From: Impatiens glandulifera
Taxonomy: Eukaryota; Streptophyta; Magnoliopsida; Ericales; Balsaminaceae
Assembly: GCF_907164915.1 (NCBI RefSeq)
Contig: NW_025919311.1
Span: 1-64,000, forward strand
DNA length: 64,000 nucleotides
Reading direction: 5' to 3'
Both the position numbers and the translations under genes were made by a program. The notes beneath the pieces were generated by a model. It had not been told where the DNA came from. It ran no database searches and saw nothing but the letters and a program-made list of their open reading frames with translations. This document shows positions 21,171-31,864 of the stretch, piece by piece. Within the stretch, counting starts at the first letter, position 1; every line of letters begins with the position of its first letter.

Positions 21171-21250
21171 TTTTGCCTTAGTGAGAGGATGTTCTTTTGT
21201 CTTGTGAGTGTTGTGGTGAATGTTTACTTCACTTAAATACTAGTTTAGGG
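21171..21250 (-). promoter_or_regulatory. Internal TATA-like box upstream of accessory ORF A
   Basis: The minus strand reads GTATTTAAGTGAAG (TATTTAAG at 21239-21232), about 65 bp before the ATG at 21170, with a C/A-rich leader. It is weaker than the TATA boxes of ORFs B and C. 21251-21684 back to pol holds nothing recognised. Confidence 0.45.
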
Positions 21251-21684
21251 ATTATCCTATTGTCCAGATATTAAATGAGATGATATGTATTAACTGCAGG
21301 ATAAGAGATTTTGCATGAAATAAGCAGGTTTGCAGTTTAGGTGTCGGTCATAGGCCTGGACTATGAAAGATATCAAAAGATCTTCACGTCTTTTTAGGCG
21401 CGACCATTTTACTTTGAAAAGGCCATATTTCAGAACAGACATCTCTAAACACTGATAATTATTCCACTTCTGTTTGGAGTTTAAATAATCTAAGATGACC
21501 TGCTTCCGAACCGGTCAGTCATCAGTTGTTCATCCCGATGCGGTTATTTGATGCATGCACCAAGTAGCCGGTCGGTTTACTCTATCTGATGAACTGGGCG
21601 GTTCTTCCATAGGTCACTCGAAAATTTGAAGTCCAACAGTTTAGGAGGAACTACCGGTTTTGTCTTGTCCGAACCGGTTTCCCT

Positions 21685-24600
21685 TTAAGCATCCTTAGGA
21701 ATGATCTGGCTAATGTCGGTTAAGCCGAGAGTAAGTCTGAATTGAGAGAACTTAGCTTCCTGTAGAGGCTTAGTGAAGATATCGGCTACTTGTTGATCGG
21801 TCGATACGTATTCCAGCCGGATATGCTTCAACGTGACATGTTCCCTGATGAAGTGATGCCTTATATCGATATGCTTGGTTCTGGAGTGGAGAACCGGATT
21901 GTAAGTTATCGCTATGGCACTCGTGTTTTCACAGAAGATCGGGGACTCTTCGGCTATGACACCGAAGTCCTTCAGTTGTTGTTGGATCCAGAGGAGTTGA
22001 GAACAGCAACTTCCGGCCGCCAGATATTCAGCTTCTGCGGTGGATGTGGCCACCGATGTCTGTTTCTTGCTGTGCCATGACACCAATCGGTCACCTAGGA
22101 ATTGACATGTTCCGCTGGTACTCTTTCGGTCAATCTTACATCCTGCATAATCTGCGTCTGAGTAACTTGTTAGATTAAAGGACGAGTCTTTTGGGTACCA
22201 CAGACCGACGTCAGGTGTGCCCTTTAGATACTTCAGGATCCTTTTTGCGGCTGTGTAGTGCGATTGTTTTGGATTTGCTTGGAATCTCCCACATACACCA
22301 ACTGCAAACAGGATGTCCGGTCTACTTGCTGTCAAGTATAGGAGGGATCCAATCATGCCCCGGTATGCAATCTGGTCTACCGATTGGCCCTCATCATCCC
22401 TGTCCAATTTAATTGATGAGCTCATTGGAGTAGCCGCCGAGGAGCAGGTGTCCATCCCGAATTTCTTCAGTAGCTCCTTGGTGTACTTAGGTTGGCTTAT
22501 GAATGTTCCTTCCTTGAGTTGTTTAACCTGAAGACCTAGGAAGAAACTTAATTCTCCCATCATACTCATTTCAAACTTGTCAGTCATCATTTTTGAAAAT
22601 TTATCACATAGATTAGGATCGGTTGAGCCAAAAATGATATCATCTACGTAGATTTGAACAAGTAGGATATGTTCCTTCTTTTCAAATTTAAACAATGTTT
22701 TATCCACCGAACCGATGGTGAAGTCATGTTGTAATAGAAATGCGGTTAGTGTATCATACCAGGCTCTAGGTGCTTGCTTTAGACCGTATAAAGCTTTATT
22801 TAGCCGGTATACATGGTTTGGAAATGCAGCATTTTTGAAACCGGGTGGTTGTTCAACATACACCTCTTCACGTAGGTCACCGTTCAGAAATGCACTTTTA
22901 ACATCCATTTGAAAAACCTTAAAGTTTTTGAAAGCTGCAAAAGCTAGAAAGATCCTAATAGCTTCAATCCTAGCTACAGGGGTAAATGATTCTTCAAAAT
23001 CAATGCCTTCTTCATGTTTGTAGCCTTGTGCCACTAATCTGGCTTTGTTCCTTGTGACCAAACCGTCCTCATTGAGTTTGTTTCTGAATACCCATCTTGT
23101 TCCTATGACCGATTGATCTTTCGGTCTGGGAGCTAGGTACCAGACTTTACTACTCTCGAACTGGTTTAGATCTTCTTGCATTCCCAAGATCCAATCCGGA
23201 TCTGACAATGCTTCATCTATTCTTTTCGGTTCAATTTGGGATATGAAAGCGGAATTAAAATATCCTTCCAGAAGTTGACTCCTAGTTCGAACAGGTTCTG
23301 AAGGGTCACCTATAATTTGCTCAGGAGGATGTTTACTGTTTCTTCTGAGATTCAGTTCAGGGATGTCTACCAAATTACCGTTTATTTGATCAAGGCTAGA
23401 CATGTCGGTAGGATGAACGAGATTGTCAGACCGACCGACTTCCTCGGATTGGACCGAAGTGTCAGCTTCCTGTTGTGGAACAGCTTGATCCGGCTGGGTT
23501 TCAATGTTACCCATTTGGTCATGGACAAATCGCCTGAAGACCGGAGTCTCATCTTCACTATCAGAATGAATATTGTTATTTTCCAATCTGTTGTGTAGAT
23601 CAAAGCATGAAGCAGTATTGCTTTCAACCGATTCATCGAAAACAACGTGAATTGTTTCCTCCATGGTTGCAGTTCTATTATTATATACTCTATATGCTTT
23701 ACTTACTGCTGAGTATCCTAGCATGATGCCAGTATCGGTTTTTGCATCAAATACAGTGAGTTGGGTCTTACCATTTATGTGTATATAGCACTTACAACCG
23801 AAAATCCTGAGGTACTTGAGTTTGGGAACTCTGTTAAAATAAACTTCATATGGTGTTTTGTTGTGAAATTTGTTTATTAAAGACCGGTTTTGTGTATAGC
23901 ATGCAATGTTGATAGCCTCAGCCCAAAATTTCTGAGCAATGCCAGAATCGGCTATCATGGACCGTGCGGCTTCCTTGAGAGTCCGGTTTCTTCTCTCGGC
24001 CAGGCCATTTTGTTGAGGAGTCCTAGCACTAGACAACTCGTGTCTAATGCCGGATTCATCAAGATATGCAGTTAATGTACTATTGGTAAATTCGGTACCT
24101 CGATCACTTCGAATGCTATTAATGCGAGTTGATTTTTCATTTTGCAGGCGGTTAAGAAGTGTAATCAGGTTTGATACGGTTTCACGTTTAGATGGTAGAA
24201 ATATTACCCATGTATATCTAGAATAATCATCAATAACTACCATGGTGTAGAGCATACCTCCTAGGCTAATGACCTGAATCGGTCCAAATAAATCCATGTG
24301 AAGAAGATCTAAGCATCGGCTAGATTGGATGTTTCCTTTACTCTTAAAAGATGACCTAGTTTGTTTACCCATTTGACATGCTGAACAAACCTTATCCTGG
24401 TTAAATACTATGTCAGGAATACCTTCAACTAACTTTTTACCACGAATGTAGTTTAAGGTTTTCATGTTTAGATGATTTAGTCTCTTGTGCCATAGCCAGG
24501 TTTGATCAGTCTTAGCTATCATGCATATAGGATATTCTACTCTAGTTTTCCAGTCTACCTTGTAAATGTTACCTATCCTATTTCCGGTCAGTAGTACGAT

Positions 24601-24960
24601 ACCTTGAGAGTTCTTAACTAAGCATGCATGTTTAAGAAATTCTACCGTGTATCCAGCATCACACATCTGACTAATGCTAAGCAGATTAAAACGTAGATTT
24701 TCAACTAGAAGTACATTATCAATAGTTAGGTTACCATGGACAATCTTACCCTTGCCCACAGTTTTACCTTTTGAGTTGTCACCAAAAGTGATTAAAGCAC
24801 CGGTTACTGTTCTGATGTCGGTTAGCAAATTACTGTTTCCGGTCATGTGCCTGGAACAGCCGCTGTCCAAGAACCATTCAGAGTTTCCTAGCCGTTTCTT
24901 TGTATCCTGCAAAATGTATATATTTACAACTATTTGGTACCCACATTTACTTGGGTCCAC
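21685..24960 (-). CDS. Sirevirus pol polyprotein (PR-IN-RT-RNase H)
   Basis: 1091 residues without a stop. Domains: aspartic protease ([13 protein letters not shown], about residue 29-42); GAG-pre-integrase with the HHCC zinc site (W-H-K-R-L-N-H ... C-S-A-C-Q-M-G-K, about 155-200); integrase core with D (H-M-D-L-F-G-P), D-D-Y-S-R-Y and S-D-R-G-T-E-F; RT ([29 protein letters not shown]); RNase H ([24 protein letters not shown]). All key catalytic residues are visible. It starts in a different frame from gag and overlaps it by 14 bp; the first 25 residues are unlike other Sireviruses, so the true junction is probably altered. Confidence 0.95.
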   Translation of the reverse strand: MDPSKCGYQIVVNIYILQDTKKRLGNSEWFLDSGCSRHMTGNSNLLTDIRTVTGALITFGDNSKGKTVGKGKIVHGNLTIDNVLLVENLRFNLLSISQMCDAGYTVEFLKHACLVKNSQGIVLLTGNRIGNIYKVDWKTRVEYPICMIAKTDQTWLWHKRLNHLNMKTLNYIRGKKLVEGIPDIVFNQDKVCSACQMGKQTRSSFKSKGNIQSSRCLDLLHMDLFGPIQVISLGGMLYTMVVIDDYSRYTWVIFLPSKRETVSNLITLLNRLQNEKSTRINSIRSDRGTEFTNSTLTAYLDESGIRHELSSARTPQQNGLAERRNRTLKEAARSMIADSGIAQKFWAEAINIACYTQNRSLINKFHNKTPYEVYFNRVPKLKYLRIFGCKCYIHINGKTQLTVFDAKTDTGIMLGYSAVSKAYRVYNNRTATMEETIHVVFDESVESNTASCFDLHNRLENNNIHSDSEDETPVFRRFVHDQMGNIETQPDQAVPQQEADTSVQSEEVGRSDNLVHPTDMSSLDQINGNLVDIPELNLRRNSKHPPEQIIGDPSEPVRTRSQLLEGYFNSAFISQIEPKRIDEALSDPDWILGMQEDLNQFESSKVWYLAPRPKDQSVIGTRWVFRNKLNEDGLVTRNKARLVAQGYKHEEGIDFEESFTPVARIEAIRIFLAFAAFKNFKVFQMDVKSAFLNGDLREEVYVEQPPGFKNAAFPNHVYRLNKALYGLKQAPRAWYDTLTAFLLQHDFTIGSVDKTLFKFEKKEHILLVQIYVDDIIFGSTDPNLCDKFSKMMTDKFEMSMMGELSFFLGLQVKQLKEGTFISQPKYTKELLKKFGMDTCSSAATPMSSSIKLDRDDEGQSVDQIAYRGMIGSLLYLTASRPDILFAVGVCGRFQANPKQSHYTAAKRILKYLKGTPDVGLWYPKDSSFNLTSYSDADYAGCKIDRKSTSGTCQFLGDRLVSWHSKKQTSVATSTAEAEYLAAGSCCSQLLWIQQQLKDFGVIAEESPIFCENTSAIAITYNPVLHSRTKHIDIRHHFIREHVTLKHIRLEYVSTDQQVADIFTKPLQEAKFSQFRLTLGLTDISQIIPKDA

Positions 24961-26782
24961 ATGCGATTAGTCCCTTAGGTATCCAGACCTTGATAAGACG
25001 GACGGTTTTCTTTGCTAGTGTTTTAACTATCCTTTTGGCACTCGGTTTCGTGTATCTAGGTTTTCCTACAGAGGTCTTAAAGGGTGATGGTCTTTGAATC
25101 GGTGATCTATGGTTTGACCTACACGGTTCAGGAAAGACTTTCTTATGTCTGAGGATTTCGGCTTTTCTTTTCACAGGGTCAAGCCATGATCCGGTTGGAC
25201 CAACATAGTCGTATTTTAGCTTTTCTTCCCTATAGTATGCGGTCTCCTCTTCTTCAGCGGTCCAGGAGCTCTTAAGAAATTTTATAAAAGGAAGGTTTCC
25301 TCTTGTAAGCCTTGCTTTCTCTGTGGGTTTTCGGTCTTTGAGGCTATCCTCTGTGTATCCCAGGCCACGCTTACAACGAGGATGCCTGTAGTGTTTATTC
25401 ATGTTCTTTACTATATCACTAGATCTCTTATAGGCGGCCATCTTATATTGAAGTCGGGCATTTTCTTCCTCGGTTAGTTCTCTAGTCGGTTCACTAGATT
25501 GTTCGGTCTTAGGATCTAATTCGGTCTCTAAAGTGTGGGTATCATCAGGTTGTATGACTTCCGGTTCAGTTATGATGAGTACCTCTGGTTCTGTCGGAAT
25601 GGGTACTATGGGATCGGTTCTAATGTTGAGGTGCTTAGGTAGCATGGTTAGTAGGTTCTTATATTCTTCTACCATGTCATTCAATGCATTGTATAATTCA
25701 TCTTTAGTAAATTCTTCACAAGGAGAGTCAAATACCTGTTCTTCATTTTCCATGAGACACGTGAGTTCATCATCACTGTCACTGTGAGCCCATAGACTTC
25801 CTCCATCATCGGCTATCAGTGCTTTCGGTACCTCACTTCCTTCACCAGTTTGTTGATAATTGTTTCGGTCATTCTGATAGTCCGGTTTCTGGGTATCCCT
25901 CCTCGGTTTCCTGCATTCCCACTTAAAATGTCCCAAACAGTTACAGTTATAGCATCTTACATTGGATTTGTCACCATAGTAGTTGTTTGTCGGTTGACTC
26001 CTTTTCATGAATCTCCCAAACTTCTGTGCAAGCATTGCCATGGCATCCTCAGTGAACTGTTCGGCGGTTTTGATCGGTGCGGGTGCAGGAACCGGTATCG
26101 GTGCAGGTGCAGGAGCAGGTGCAGCCGGTTCTGTAGATGTGATTAGTGCTCTGGTTGATGTTGAAGCCGAGACTTCCTCTTCGGTTCTAGATCTTATTTC
26201 GAACTCGTATGCCTTCAGATCTTCGAATACATCGTATAGTTTCATCTTACGTAGGCTCTTTGATTCCCTCATTACCATTGTCTTTATGTCCCAAGCACTT
26301 GGAAGAGATCTCAAAGCCTTCATAACTATCTCTTTGTTCTCATACTTCTTGCCTAGAGTTGCTAGTTCATCTAACACACCAGTGAACCGGTCACTATATT
26401 CCTTCATAGTTTCTCCTGGTTTCATTTTGATGCTTTCAAACTTCTGTGTGGCCACCATTATTTTGTTCTCCCTTGTTCTTTCATTTCCTTCAAAGATCTG
26501 GATAACCGTGTTCCATGTCTCCTTCGCGGTTTGGCAGTCTCTAATCTTGCAGTATGTGTTTTTGTCCACACTGTTGGAGATCCGGTTTCTAGCATGATTA
26601 TCAAGGTTGTTTCTTCTCCTATCTTCAGCCGTCCATTCCTTTCTGTCTTTATCAATGAATATTGGTCCTTCGGTCAGAATGGACTCCATTTCATCATCCA
26701 AAGTGACTAAGTGCAGGTGCATGCGTGCCTTCCAGTTGGCAAAGTTATCACCTTCTAGCATTGGAGGCCTATCCTGGTACAT
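24947..26782 (-). CDS. Sirevirus gag polyprotein
   Basis: 611 residues. N-terminal [14 protein letters not shown], the Copia gag core ([12 protein letters not shown]), a Pro/Ala repeat (A-P-A-P-A-P, about 218-238), and one zinc knuckle [14 protein letters not shown] (CX2CX4HX4C, about residue 280). An acidic then basic C-terminus ends [13 protein letters not shown]. Directly after the TAA the gag frame still reads M-W-V-P-N-S-C, a typical Sirevirus gag-pol repeat, so the stop looks like a point mutation followed by a frameshift into pol. The gag region after the knuckle is long, as in SIRE elements. Confidence 0.93.
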   Translation of the reverse strand: MYQDRPPMLEGDNFANWKARMHLHLVTLDDEMESILTEGPIFIDKDRKEWTAEDRRRNNLDNHARNRISNSVDKNTYCKIRDCQTAKETWNTVIQIFEGNERTRENKIMVATQKFESIKMKPGETMKEYSDRFTGVLDELATLGKKYENKEIVMKALRSLPSAWDIKTMVMRESKSLRKMKLYDVFEDLKAYEFEIRSRTEEEVSASTSTRALITSTEPAAPAPAPAPIPVPAPAPIKTAEQFTEDAMAMLAQKFGRFMKRSQPTNNYYGDKSNVRCYNCNCLGHFKWECRKPRRDTQKPDYQNDRNNYQQTGEGSEVPKALIADDGGSLWAHSDSDDELTCLMENEEQVFDSPCEEFTKDELYNALNDMVEEYKNLLTMLPKHLNIRTDPIVPIPTEPEVLIITEPEVIQPDDTHTLETELDPKTEQSSEPTRELTEEENARLQYKMAAYKRSSDIVKNMNKHYRHPRCKRGLGYTEDSLKDRKPTEKARLTRGNLPFIKFLKSSWTAEEEETAYYREEKLKYDYVGPTGSWLDPVKRKAEILRHKKVFPEPCRSNHRSPIQRPSPFKTSVGKPRYTKPSAKRIVKTLAKKTVRLIKVWIPKGLIACGPK

Positions 26783-26806
26783 GCTTGCTTGAGTATTGAA
26801 ACTAAC

Positions 26807-26819
26807 TGCTCTGATACCA
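26807..26819 (-). other. Sirevirus primer binding site
   Basis: The minus strand reads TGGTATCAGAGC two bases after the 5' LTR end, a perfect complement of the plant initiator-Met tRNA 3' end. Confidence 0.95.
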
Positions 26820-26821
26820 AT

Positions 26822-28116
26822 TGTTAGGATCTAGATCGCCGTTGGGGAACCGGGGGTTGGACCGGTTAGCGGTTTACACTCGAAGGGTGGTGGTTAATCC
26901 GGTTAGAGATTAACACCGGGGTTTCAATACTACACAACATGTCACAAACCCTTGAACTAGGTTCAAGCGCGGAAGAGGTTTGCTTTCAGGTTGAAGCGGC
27001 ACGCTTGTATAATAGGCAGAAACAGTATTGTATAATGAATGTTTGAAATTTGATGGGTCGGCTTTGGTATCCTGGAATTTCGGCTTGGATAGGATTAAGT
27101 CGGCTATAGTGGTATAGATTGGTTAAGTAATGGAACCGGCAGACAATAAATAACACGACAGTTTTTATGGATGTTCGGAGATAAAACTCCTACGTCACCC
27201 CTTCCTCTCGAAACCGCGAGAAGGATATTCACTAAGGAATACAAGTACAAACCGATCGAGACTTATTTCCTACTCGATAACACTCTTACAGTTTTCACCG
27301 AAATTGTAAAACACACTTTAACTTTCAACACTTAGGCTTTCTAAAACAGCACACTCTTATCACTTGTAATAAATGCTCTTAGCGCTTGTTATCCTAATGT
27401 ATGTCCCGCATTTACTCTTCTGCAACTGCCTCCTTTTATAGGTGAAATATGCCAACGGTCATATTTCACTTCCTTGAATCTGATTGGCTGAGCAGAGGTG
27501 CAGTGATTCAGTGTTTCAGAGGTTCAGACCTGCGGTCATTTCCTCAGACCTGATGGTCAACCTCAGACCTGGTATTCTGTCTCAGACCTGTCGGTCTGTT
27601 CTTCCGGTGTGTAAGACAAACCTGCCGGGTTTGTCTTTTACTTGATGTAGGCACTGTCTGTTGGACAGTTGTCTGTACTTGGAAGATTTCCTTTCTGTTT
27701 TATCCCGAAGTGGAAAGATCCGGTAGTACTGTCTTCTGCAGCCTACAGTCTTTCCTCAGACTTGCATGAATATGGAAGTGTTCAGTCTGTTCCTTTGATA
27801 TCGTTCTCAACAGATACCCGAATTGTCTTCTTGTGCTGGTCGGTCATTTGACCTAACCGAAAGGCTTTTGGTATGAGTGATGTAACCGGACTTCTTCCGG
27901 TTATTTCTCTGCCTTTTGGATGATCGACTGTTTGATGATTCCGGTTTTAAGCTTTGGCCGATCCTTTCTTTGTGCGGTCACGTTCCGAATACTCTTGATC
28001 GGTTTACTAGCTTGACCGGTTAGTTTTCTTTAGCCGGTTCCGGTTCGGTTCCTTGTTCCTGCATGGAAAGTTTATTTAATTTAGGTATGTTTGAACCGGT
28101 CTGATTTTATCTAACA
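26822..28116 (-). repeat. Sirevirus 5' LTR
   Basis: Adjacent to the PBS; about 99% identical to 14403-15696 by eye. It contains CTCCTTTTATAGG (TATA-like on the plus strand at 27429) and many CCGGTT motifs. The downstream duplication AATAG is at 28117-28121. Confidence 0.97.
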
Positions 28117-28121
28117 AATAG

Positions 28122-28231
28122 ATAAAAGGTTTTTTTCGGTAGAATTATTAAAACCCACAAGCGGAAGAAGGTTAGGATGCTTCAAATTGATATTCTCCTT
28201 CATTGTTCGATCAAATCCTCTATAGAAACAT
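28122..28231 (-). pseudogene. Captured receptor-like kinase fragment, downstream piece
   Basis: The minus strand reads F-D-R-T-M-K-E-N-I-N-L-K-H-P-N-L-L-P-L-V-G, the N-lobe around alpha-C and beta-4 of plant LRR-type inactive receptor kinases (native-like L-K-H-P-N-I-L-P-L-V). It continues N-S-T-E-K-N-L-L up to the Sirevirus edge. It is the continuation of 30484-30810 across the LINE insertion. Confidence 0.75.
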
Positions 28232-28375
28232 CCCCTCTTCTAGGCTAGCGGTAACAAGAGTTGGATATTAACCTTAAGGTCATGGGTTCGAGCCCATCAG
28301 GCGGCAAGTTCTGCGCCTGGTTAAATGATTAAGTGTGTTTGCGGGCTACATACTTAATCCGTTGCCACATTTTTA
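28232..28375 (+). mobile_element. tRNA-derived SINE-like 5' part of the chimera
   Basis: A-box-like TAGCGGTAAC (28246-28255) and a perfect B-box GGTTCGAGCC (28285-28294) at tRNA-like spacing, followed by a SINE-body-like region. No full tRNA cloverleaf was found, so it is not a tRNA gene. Confidence 0.65.
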
Positions 28376-30215
28376 AATTCTTTGCCCCATATTCGTCACG
28401 TGTGGCTTTCAAAATTGACATTAAAAAAGCTTTTGACTCGATTAGATGGGGATCAATCCACGAATTCCTCCTTGCTGCAGGTTTTCCAATTATTTTCATT
28501 GATTGAATTATGCAATGTGTATCCACTCCTCACTTTGTTGTGAGCGTGAATGGTATTCATGGAGGCTTTTTCAAGGGTGAAAGGGGAGTAAGGCAAAGAG
28601 ACCCTATATCTCCTTACCTATTCGTCTTAATAATGTAAATTTTTGACTGCATTTTAAAAATGGTTTTGAGAAGTCATCATTTCAAATTTCACTCGTACTG
28701 CAAAGAAGAAGCAATAACCCATATATGTTTTGCAAATGATCTATTTTTGTGGCTTATGCAGATGTTGAATCTATTAGTATAATCAAAGAAGCTCTAATAA
28801 TCTTTTCGAGTATTATAGGTTTATACATCAATGAGGACAAAAGTCAGGCTTTCTATGGAGGGGTTAATGAAGAAAGGAAAGAAAACATATTCAATATTAT
28901 GGGAATCAAGGAAGGTGAACTACTAGTGAAATACCTTGGAGTACCCCTGTCATCAAAACAACTCCGATACAATCACTTCAGACAACTCGTAAAAAATGTT
29001 AGAAATTCTGTCTTGGGTTGGGCTACGAAAAAACTGTCTTATGCAGGTAGAATCGAGCTCGTTAAAAGAGTCATCTTTGGAATTATTAGCTATTGGGCAC
29101 AACAGATAGTCATCCCAAAGAAAGTAATGGCTGAACTCGATATAATCATGAGAGACTACATCTGGGGAACACAAGGCAAAGGTGGAAAAAAAGTCACATG
29201 GGAGGATGTTTGCACTCCCATAGAAGAAGGCGGACTAAGAATAAAAAGTTGTGTTGAATGGAACAAAGCCCTCACCATCAAGAGCTTATGAGAGTTGGAG
29301 CAAAAATCGGACTCCCTATGGGTCAAATGGGTGCATACAAGATTTATGAAAGAAGAGCAGAGTATCTGGACACGAAGCATCAATGAAAAAAGGACATGGT
29401 CATTGAAGAAAATCCTACAAACAAGAAAAGATGTCTTTCAAATGGTGAAAACCACAATTGGAAGTGGAAGAGGGGTACTATTCTGGCATGATCCTTGGCT
29501 GAATAAAATTCCCATTATATTCAAAGAAGAAATGCAAGGAAACAGAGTTAGAAGAGAATACATCAAGTACTCATTTAGAGACGTCTATGAAGGTAAATGT
29601 GATTCACTTTTGAGGCGTATTCCAGAAGGTGATAGAATCCTAAACCTAATGAGGCAGAAGCAACTCAATGAAAGTAATGATGAAATATGCTGAAAAATAG
29701 AAAGCAATGAGAAGTTTATTACAGGAAAGACATGAGAAATTGTTAGAACAAGAGGACAGGAGGTAGATTGGCATAATGTGGTATGGTCTCCAAAGATTAT
29801 TCCTCGTCACTAATTTATTCTCTAGCTGGTATACAGGAAAATGTTGACAACAAAAGACAGAATTCGAAAATACATGAACATTCCTCATATCAACTGTGTT
29901 CTATGTTCGGGAGTTGAGGAAAGTATAAACCATTTATTTGGGGAATACTCTTTTGTAATACAAATCTGGAAGATGTATGTTGCAAACATGAACATCATCC
30001 ACTTTCCAGGAATATGGGAAGAAATCCAAGAGTGGATGAAGAATAAATCAAAAGAAAGATCCTTATATGTAAGTATGTTGAAATGCTATTTTGGAGCAGT
30101 AATCTACAATATCTGGAAAGAAAAAAATTCAAGAACTCACAGTGGAAGAAGTAGATTCGCTGAAGATGTTTGGAGAGATATAACTTCAGATGGAAATGCA
30201 CTCATTCAATCCTAG
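28376..30215 (+). pseudogene. LINE ORF2 remnant (RT to zf-RVT)
   Basis: Broken reading: F-K-I-D-I-K-K-A-F-D-S-I-R-W near 28.4 kb (RT palm), G-V-R-Q-R-D-P-I-S-P-Y-L-F, then Y-A-D at 28749 (the second Asp of the usual D-D is not kept), thumb and connection L-V-K-Y-L-G-V-P-L-S-S (28749-29291), W-S-L-K-K-I-L and F-W-H-D-P-W-L (29295-29693), and a zf-RVT domain C-V-L-C-S-G-V-E-E-S-I-N-H-L-F (29841-30215), whose last Cys is changed. Endonuclease and ORF1 are absent through 5' truncation. Several stops. Confidence 0.88.
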
Positions 30216-30464
30216 AGAGGAATCGAAAGGAATGAAGAGAATAGAAAGCTCTGCTAGATATGGGATATTTCGTTTGAGAATGTCACAAGTAGAATACAAG
30301 TAAAAATGCTGTAGGCTCTAATTGATTATTGTTATTGTCTGTAATTCAATTTTTGTTTCATTGTCAAATCTAGAAATTGTTTAGAACTGATCTTAAACTT
30401 TTGTATTTTTTTCCCTCTTTTGGGTTTTTTTAATGAAATTGCACTAAGCTGTTTTCCAAAAAAA
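30216..30464 (+). other. LINE 3' UTR and tail
   Basis: Non-coding LINE end with TTTTGTATTTTTTTCCCTCTTTTGGG and AATGAAATTGC, then an A-run. The same signature ends the small insert at 7632-7752. Confidence 0.75.
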
Positions 30465-30483
30465 AAATCCTCTATAGAAACAT

Positions 30484-30810
30484 GTAGTTTCTTAAGTCTC
30501 TTAACCACGAAAACCGAACCATTAATTTAAGATTCACCCTATAAAGGCTGCTCCACAAGGTATGGCTCTTCAAGTTCGTTGTTGCCTCCAAAAGATCGTC
30601 CAATTTGAACCTCTCCCCTCTTCGATTAAGAACACGAGTTCTGATTGCATCAACTCGCATGAGTTTTCGATCACTTCCCTTGATTTTAGAGGCAGTGGCA
30701 TCCATAATTTAAATGGAGACTGGGGACAATTAGCTTCATTACTTTTTTGCCTCCCATTGGAGAATTTATTTTCTCTACTCTTCACAATTATTAATAATAA
30801 ATAGAAGAAG
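30484..30810 (-). pseudogene. Captured receptor-like kinase fragment, upstream piece
   Basis: Minus-strand frames read R-K-L-M-R-V-D-A-I-R-T-R-V-L, F-K-L-D-D-L-L-E-A-T-T-N-L-K-S, S-S-L-Y-R-V and R-L-K-K-L-H-V-S-I-E: the juxtamembrane and first kinase strands of the plant inactive LRR receptor-kinase group. There is at least one frameshift within it and one at the LINE junction. It lies inside the TIRs of Pack-MULE 1, so it is captured rather than a resident gene. Confidence 0.78.
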
Positions 30811-31095
30811 ACGGGGACAAGGATTAATGATAACCAAGATCATCAGAGCCCCTTGCCATTTAATTTAATGAAATGGGAACTGGTCTCAATAATATTTTAG
30901 ATCTAATTAGCCGCGTTAGATGAAAAAGCATTGATGAAGAAATGAAAAGCATTGATGAAGAAATGAAGTAATTATGATTTTATTTATTAAAATATATAAT
31001 AAAGAAAAAAAAATAACATTAAATAAGTAATGTAGTGACAAAATATTAGGAGAGTCCTACATTTGACAAACGATACTAAATTGGTCATTTATCCT
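30811..31095 (-). other. Right inner flank and TIR of Pack-MULE 1
   Basis: Non-coding. Contains a 21 bp direct repeat AAGCATTGATGAAGAAATGA (30927-30967) and ends with the MULE terminal inverted repeat. Confidence 0.6.
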
Positions 31096-31104
31096 CTAAC
31101 TTTT

Positions 31105-31341
31105 CCTCCTTCTATCATTATTTATTCAAAAATATTAGTGTACAAATTTTATAAATATTTATAAATATATATTTAAAATAATTATTATTTATATTTTTCA
31201 AAAATACATATTCAATTTATTATTTAATAATAAAAAAATGTGGTTATTTTTCTAATATAAAAATCAAATCATTTAATAATAAAAAACTGAGAGGAGTCTA
31301 CTATGGTTTATTGTTTGTCAAAAATAAAATATCAAATAACT
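31105..31341 (+). repeat. AT-rich tandem repeat continued
   Basis: Same family and orientation as 12.6-14.04 kb; the unit cut at 14041 resumes here. Confidence 0.7.
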
Positions 31342-31344
31342 TAA

Positions 31345-31864
31345 AGTTATCTCTAACCCATAAACCCATTTTCAAATATAAAATCCAATGAATGTTACAT
31401 CAAAAATCATCCAACCAAAAAACTCATTCTGAAACACAAAAACTATTTTCAAAATATTCATTTTTTACACAAACTTTTTAATTTTTTCAATAATACTTAT
31501 ATATTTGTCACATTACAATTAAACCCCATAACTTTACAATAACTTATTCACTTATTAAAATATAAACAAATTATATAAATAAATTATATAAATAAATTAA
31601 AATATAAATATAATATATAAATAAATTAAAATTTAAATAATAAATTATATAAATAAATTTAATATATAAATTATACCTAACTTAAATATAAGGACTGATT
31701 TACATAATTAAAATACTTTTGAGTATGATGAATAGTATCAACCCAAATTTGAGTTTTCGAAGAAAAAGAATTTGATGGAATACTCAAAATGGTTTAGGTT
31801 TGCAGTTGAGTTGGAGGAGAGAAGGTAATTTGAGTTTTCGTTTAGTGTTGGGCTAGAGAAGGCC
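31345..31864. mobile_element. Tourist-like MITE (TAA duplication)
   Basis: Ends TCTCTAACCC / reverse TCTCTAGCCC, flanked by TAA at 31342-31344 and 31865-31867. The interior is AT-rich, with a CCATAAACCCATTTTCAAA start typical of common plant MITEs. Removing it and the next element restores an AT-repeat sequence like 13690. Confidence 0.6.

Larger units (their letters stand above)
14403..28116 (-). mobile_element. Sirevirus-type Ty1/Copia retrotransposon, 13.7 kb, young
   Basis: Two LTRs of 1294-1295 bp (TGTTAGGATC...TCTAACA) and an exact 5 bp duplication AATAG (14398-14402 and 28117-28121). On the minus strand: 5' LTR, PBS TGGTATCAGAGC, gag, pol, three paralogous accessory ORFs, PPT, 3' LTR. 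The gag zinc knuckle, the pol motifs W-Y-L-A-P-R-P and [12 protein letters not shown], a long post-pol region and duplicated PPTs fit the SIRE/Maximus lineage. I count about 14 substitutions and one indel between LTRs (about 1.1%), so insertion was recent. It sits inside the kinase fragment of Pack-MULE 1. Confidence 0.95.
28232..30464 (+). mobile_element. Chimeric SINE/LINE insertion, 5'-truncated L1-type LINE
   Basis: It is flanked by a 19 bp duplication, (A)AATCCTCTATAGAAACAT at 28213-28231 and 30465-30483, and ends in an A-run after TTTTCCA. The first 140 bp are tRNA-related (see next feature); from about 28.38 kb the sequence is LINE RT. One duplication bounds both parts, so they integrated as one molecule. 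It disrupts the captured kinase fragment. Confidence 0.88.
14051..31095 (-). mobile_element. Pack-MULE 1 carrying a receptor-kinase fragment, expanded by nested insertions
   Basis: The left end GGGATAC...AATTTAGTACCGTTG and the right end, reverse complemented, AGGATAAATGACCAATTTAGTATCGTTTG form a degenerate TIR of the usual MULE style. An exact 9 bp duplication CTAACTTTT lies at 14042-14050 and 31096-31104; Mutator-type elements make 9 bp duplications. Removing the Sirevirus (14403-28116) and the SINE/LINE insert (28232-30464) with their duplications leaves about 1.07 kb holding kinase fragments. Both flanks are the same AT-rich repeat. Confidence 0.78.

Noticed and set aside
24908..24962. 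A spliced intron between gag and pol (GTAAAT...TTTTGCAG)
   Set aside because: The interval of about 50 nt is shorter than usual plant introns; mutation of a stop and frame is simpler, though RNA data could reopen this.
28246..28294. A tRNA gene
   Set aside because: Good A/B-like boxes, but no cloverleaf or acceptor stem, and it lies inside a retroposed chimera.
28122..30810. A resident receptor-kinase gene hit by transposons
   Set aside because: Only juxtamembrane and N-lobe pieces exist, and MULE-like TIRs with a 9 bp duplication enclose them.
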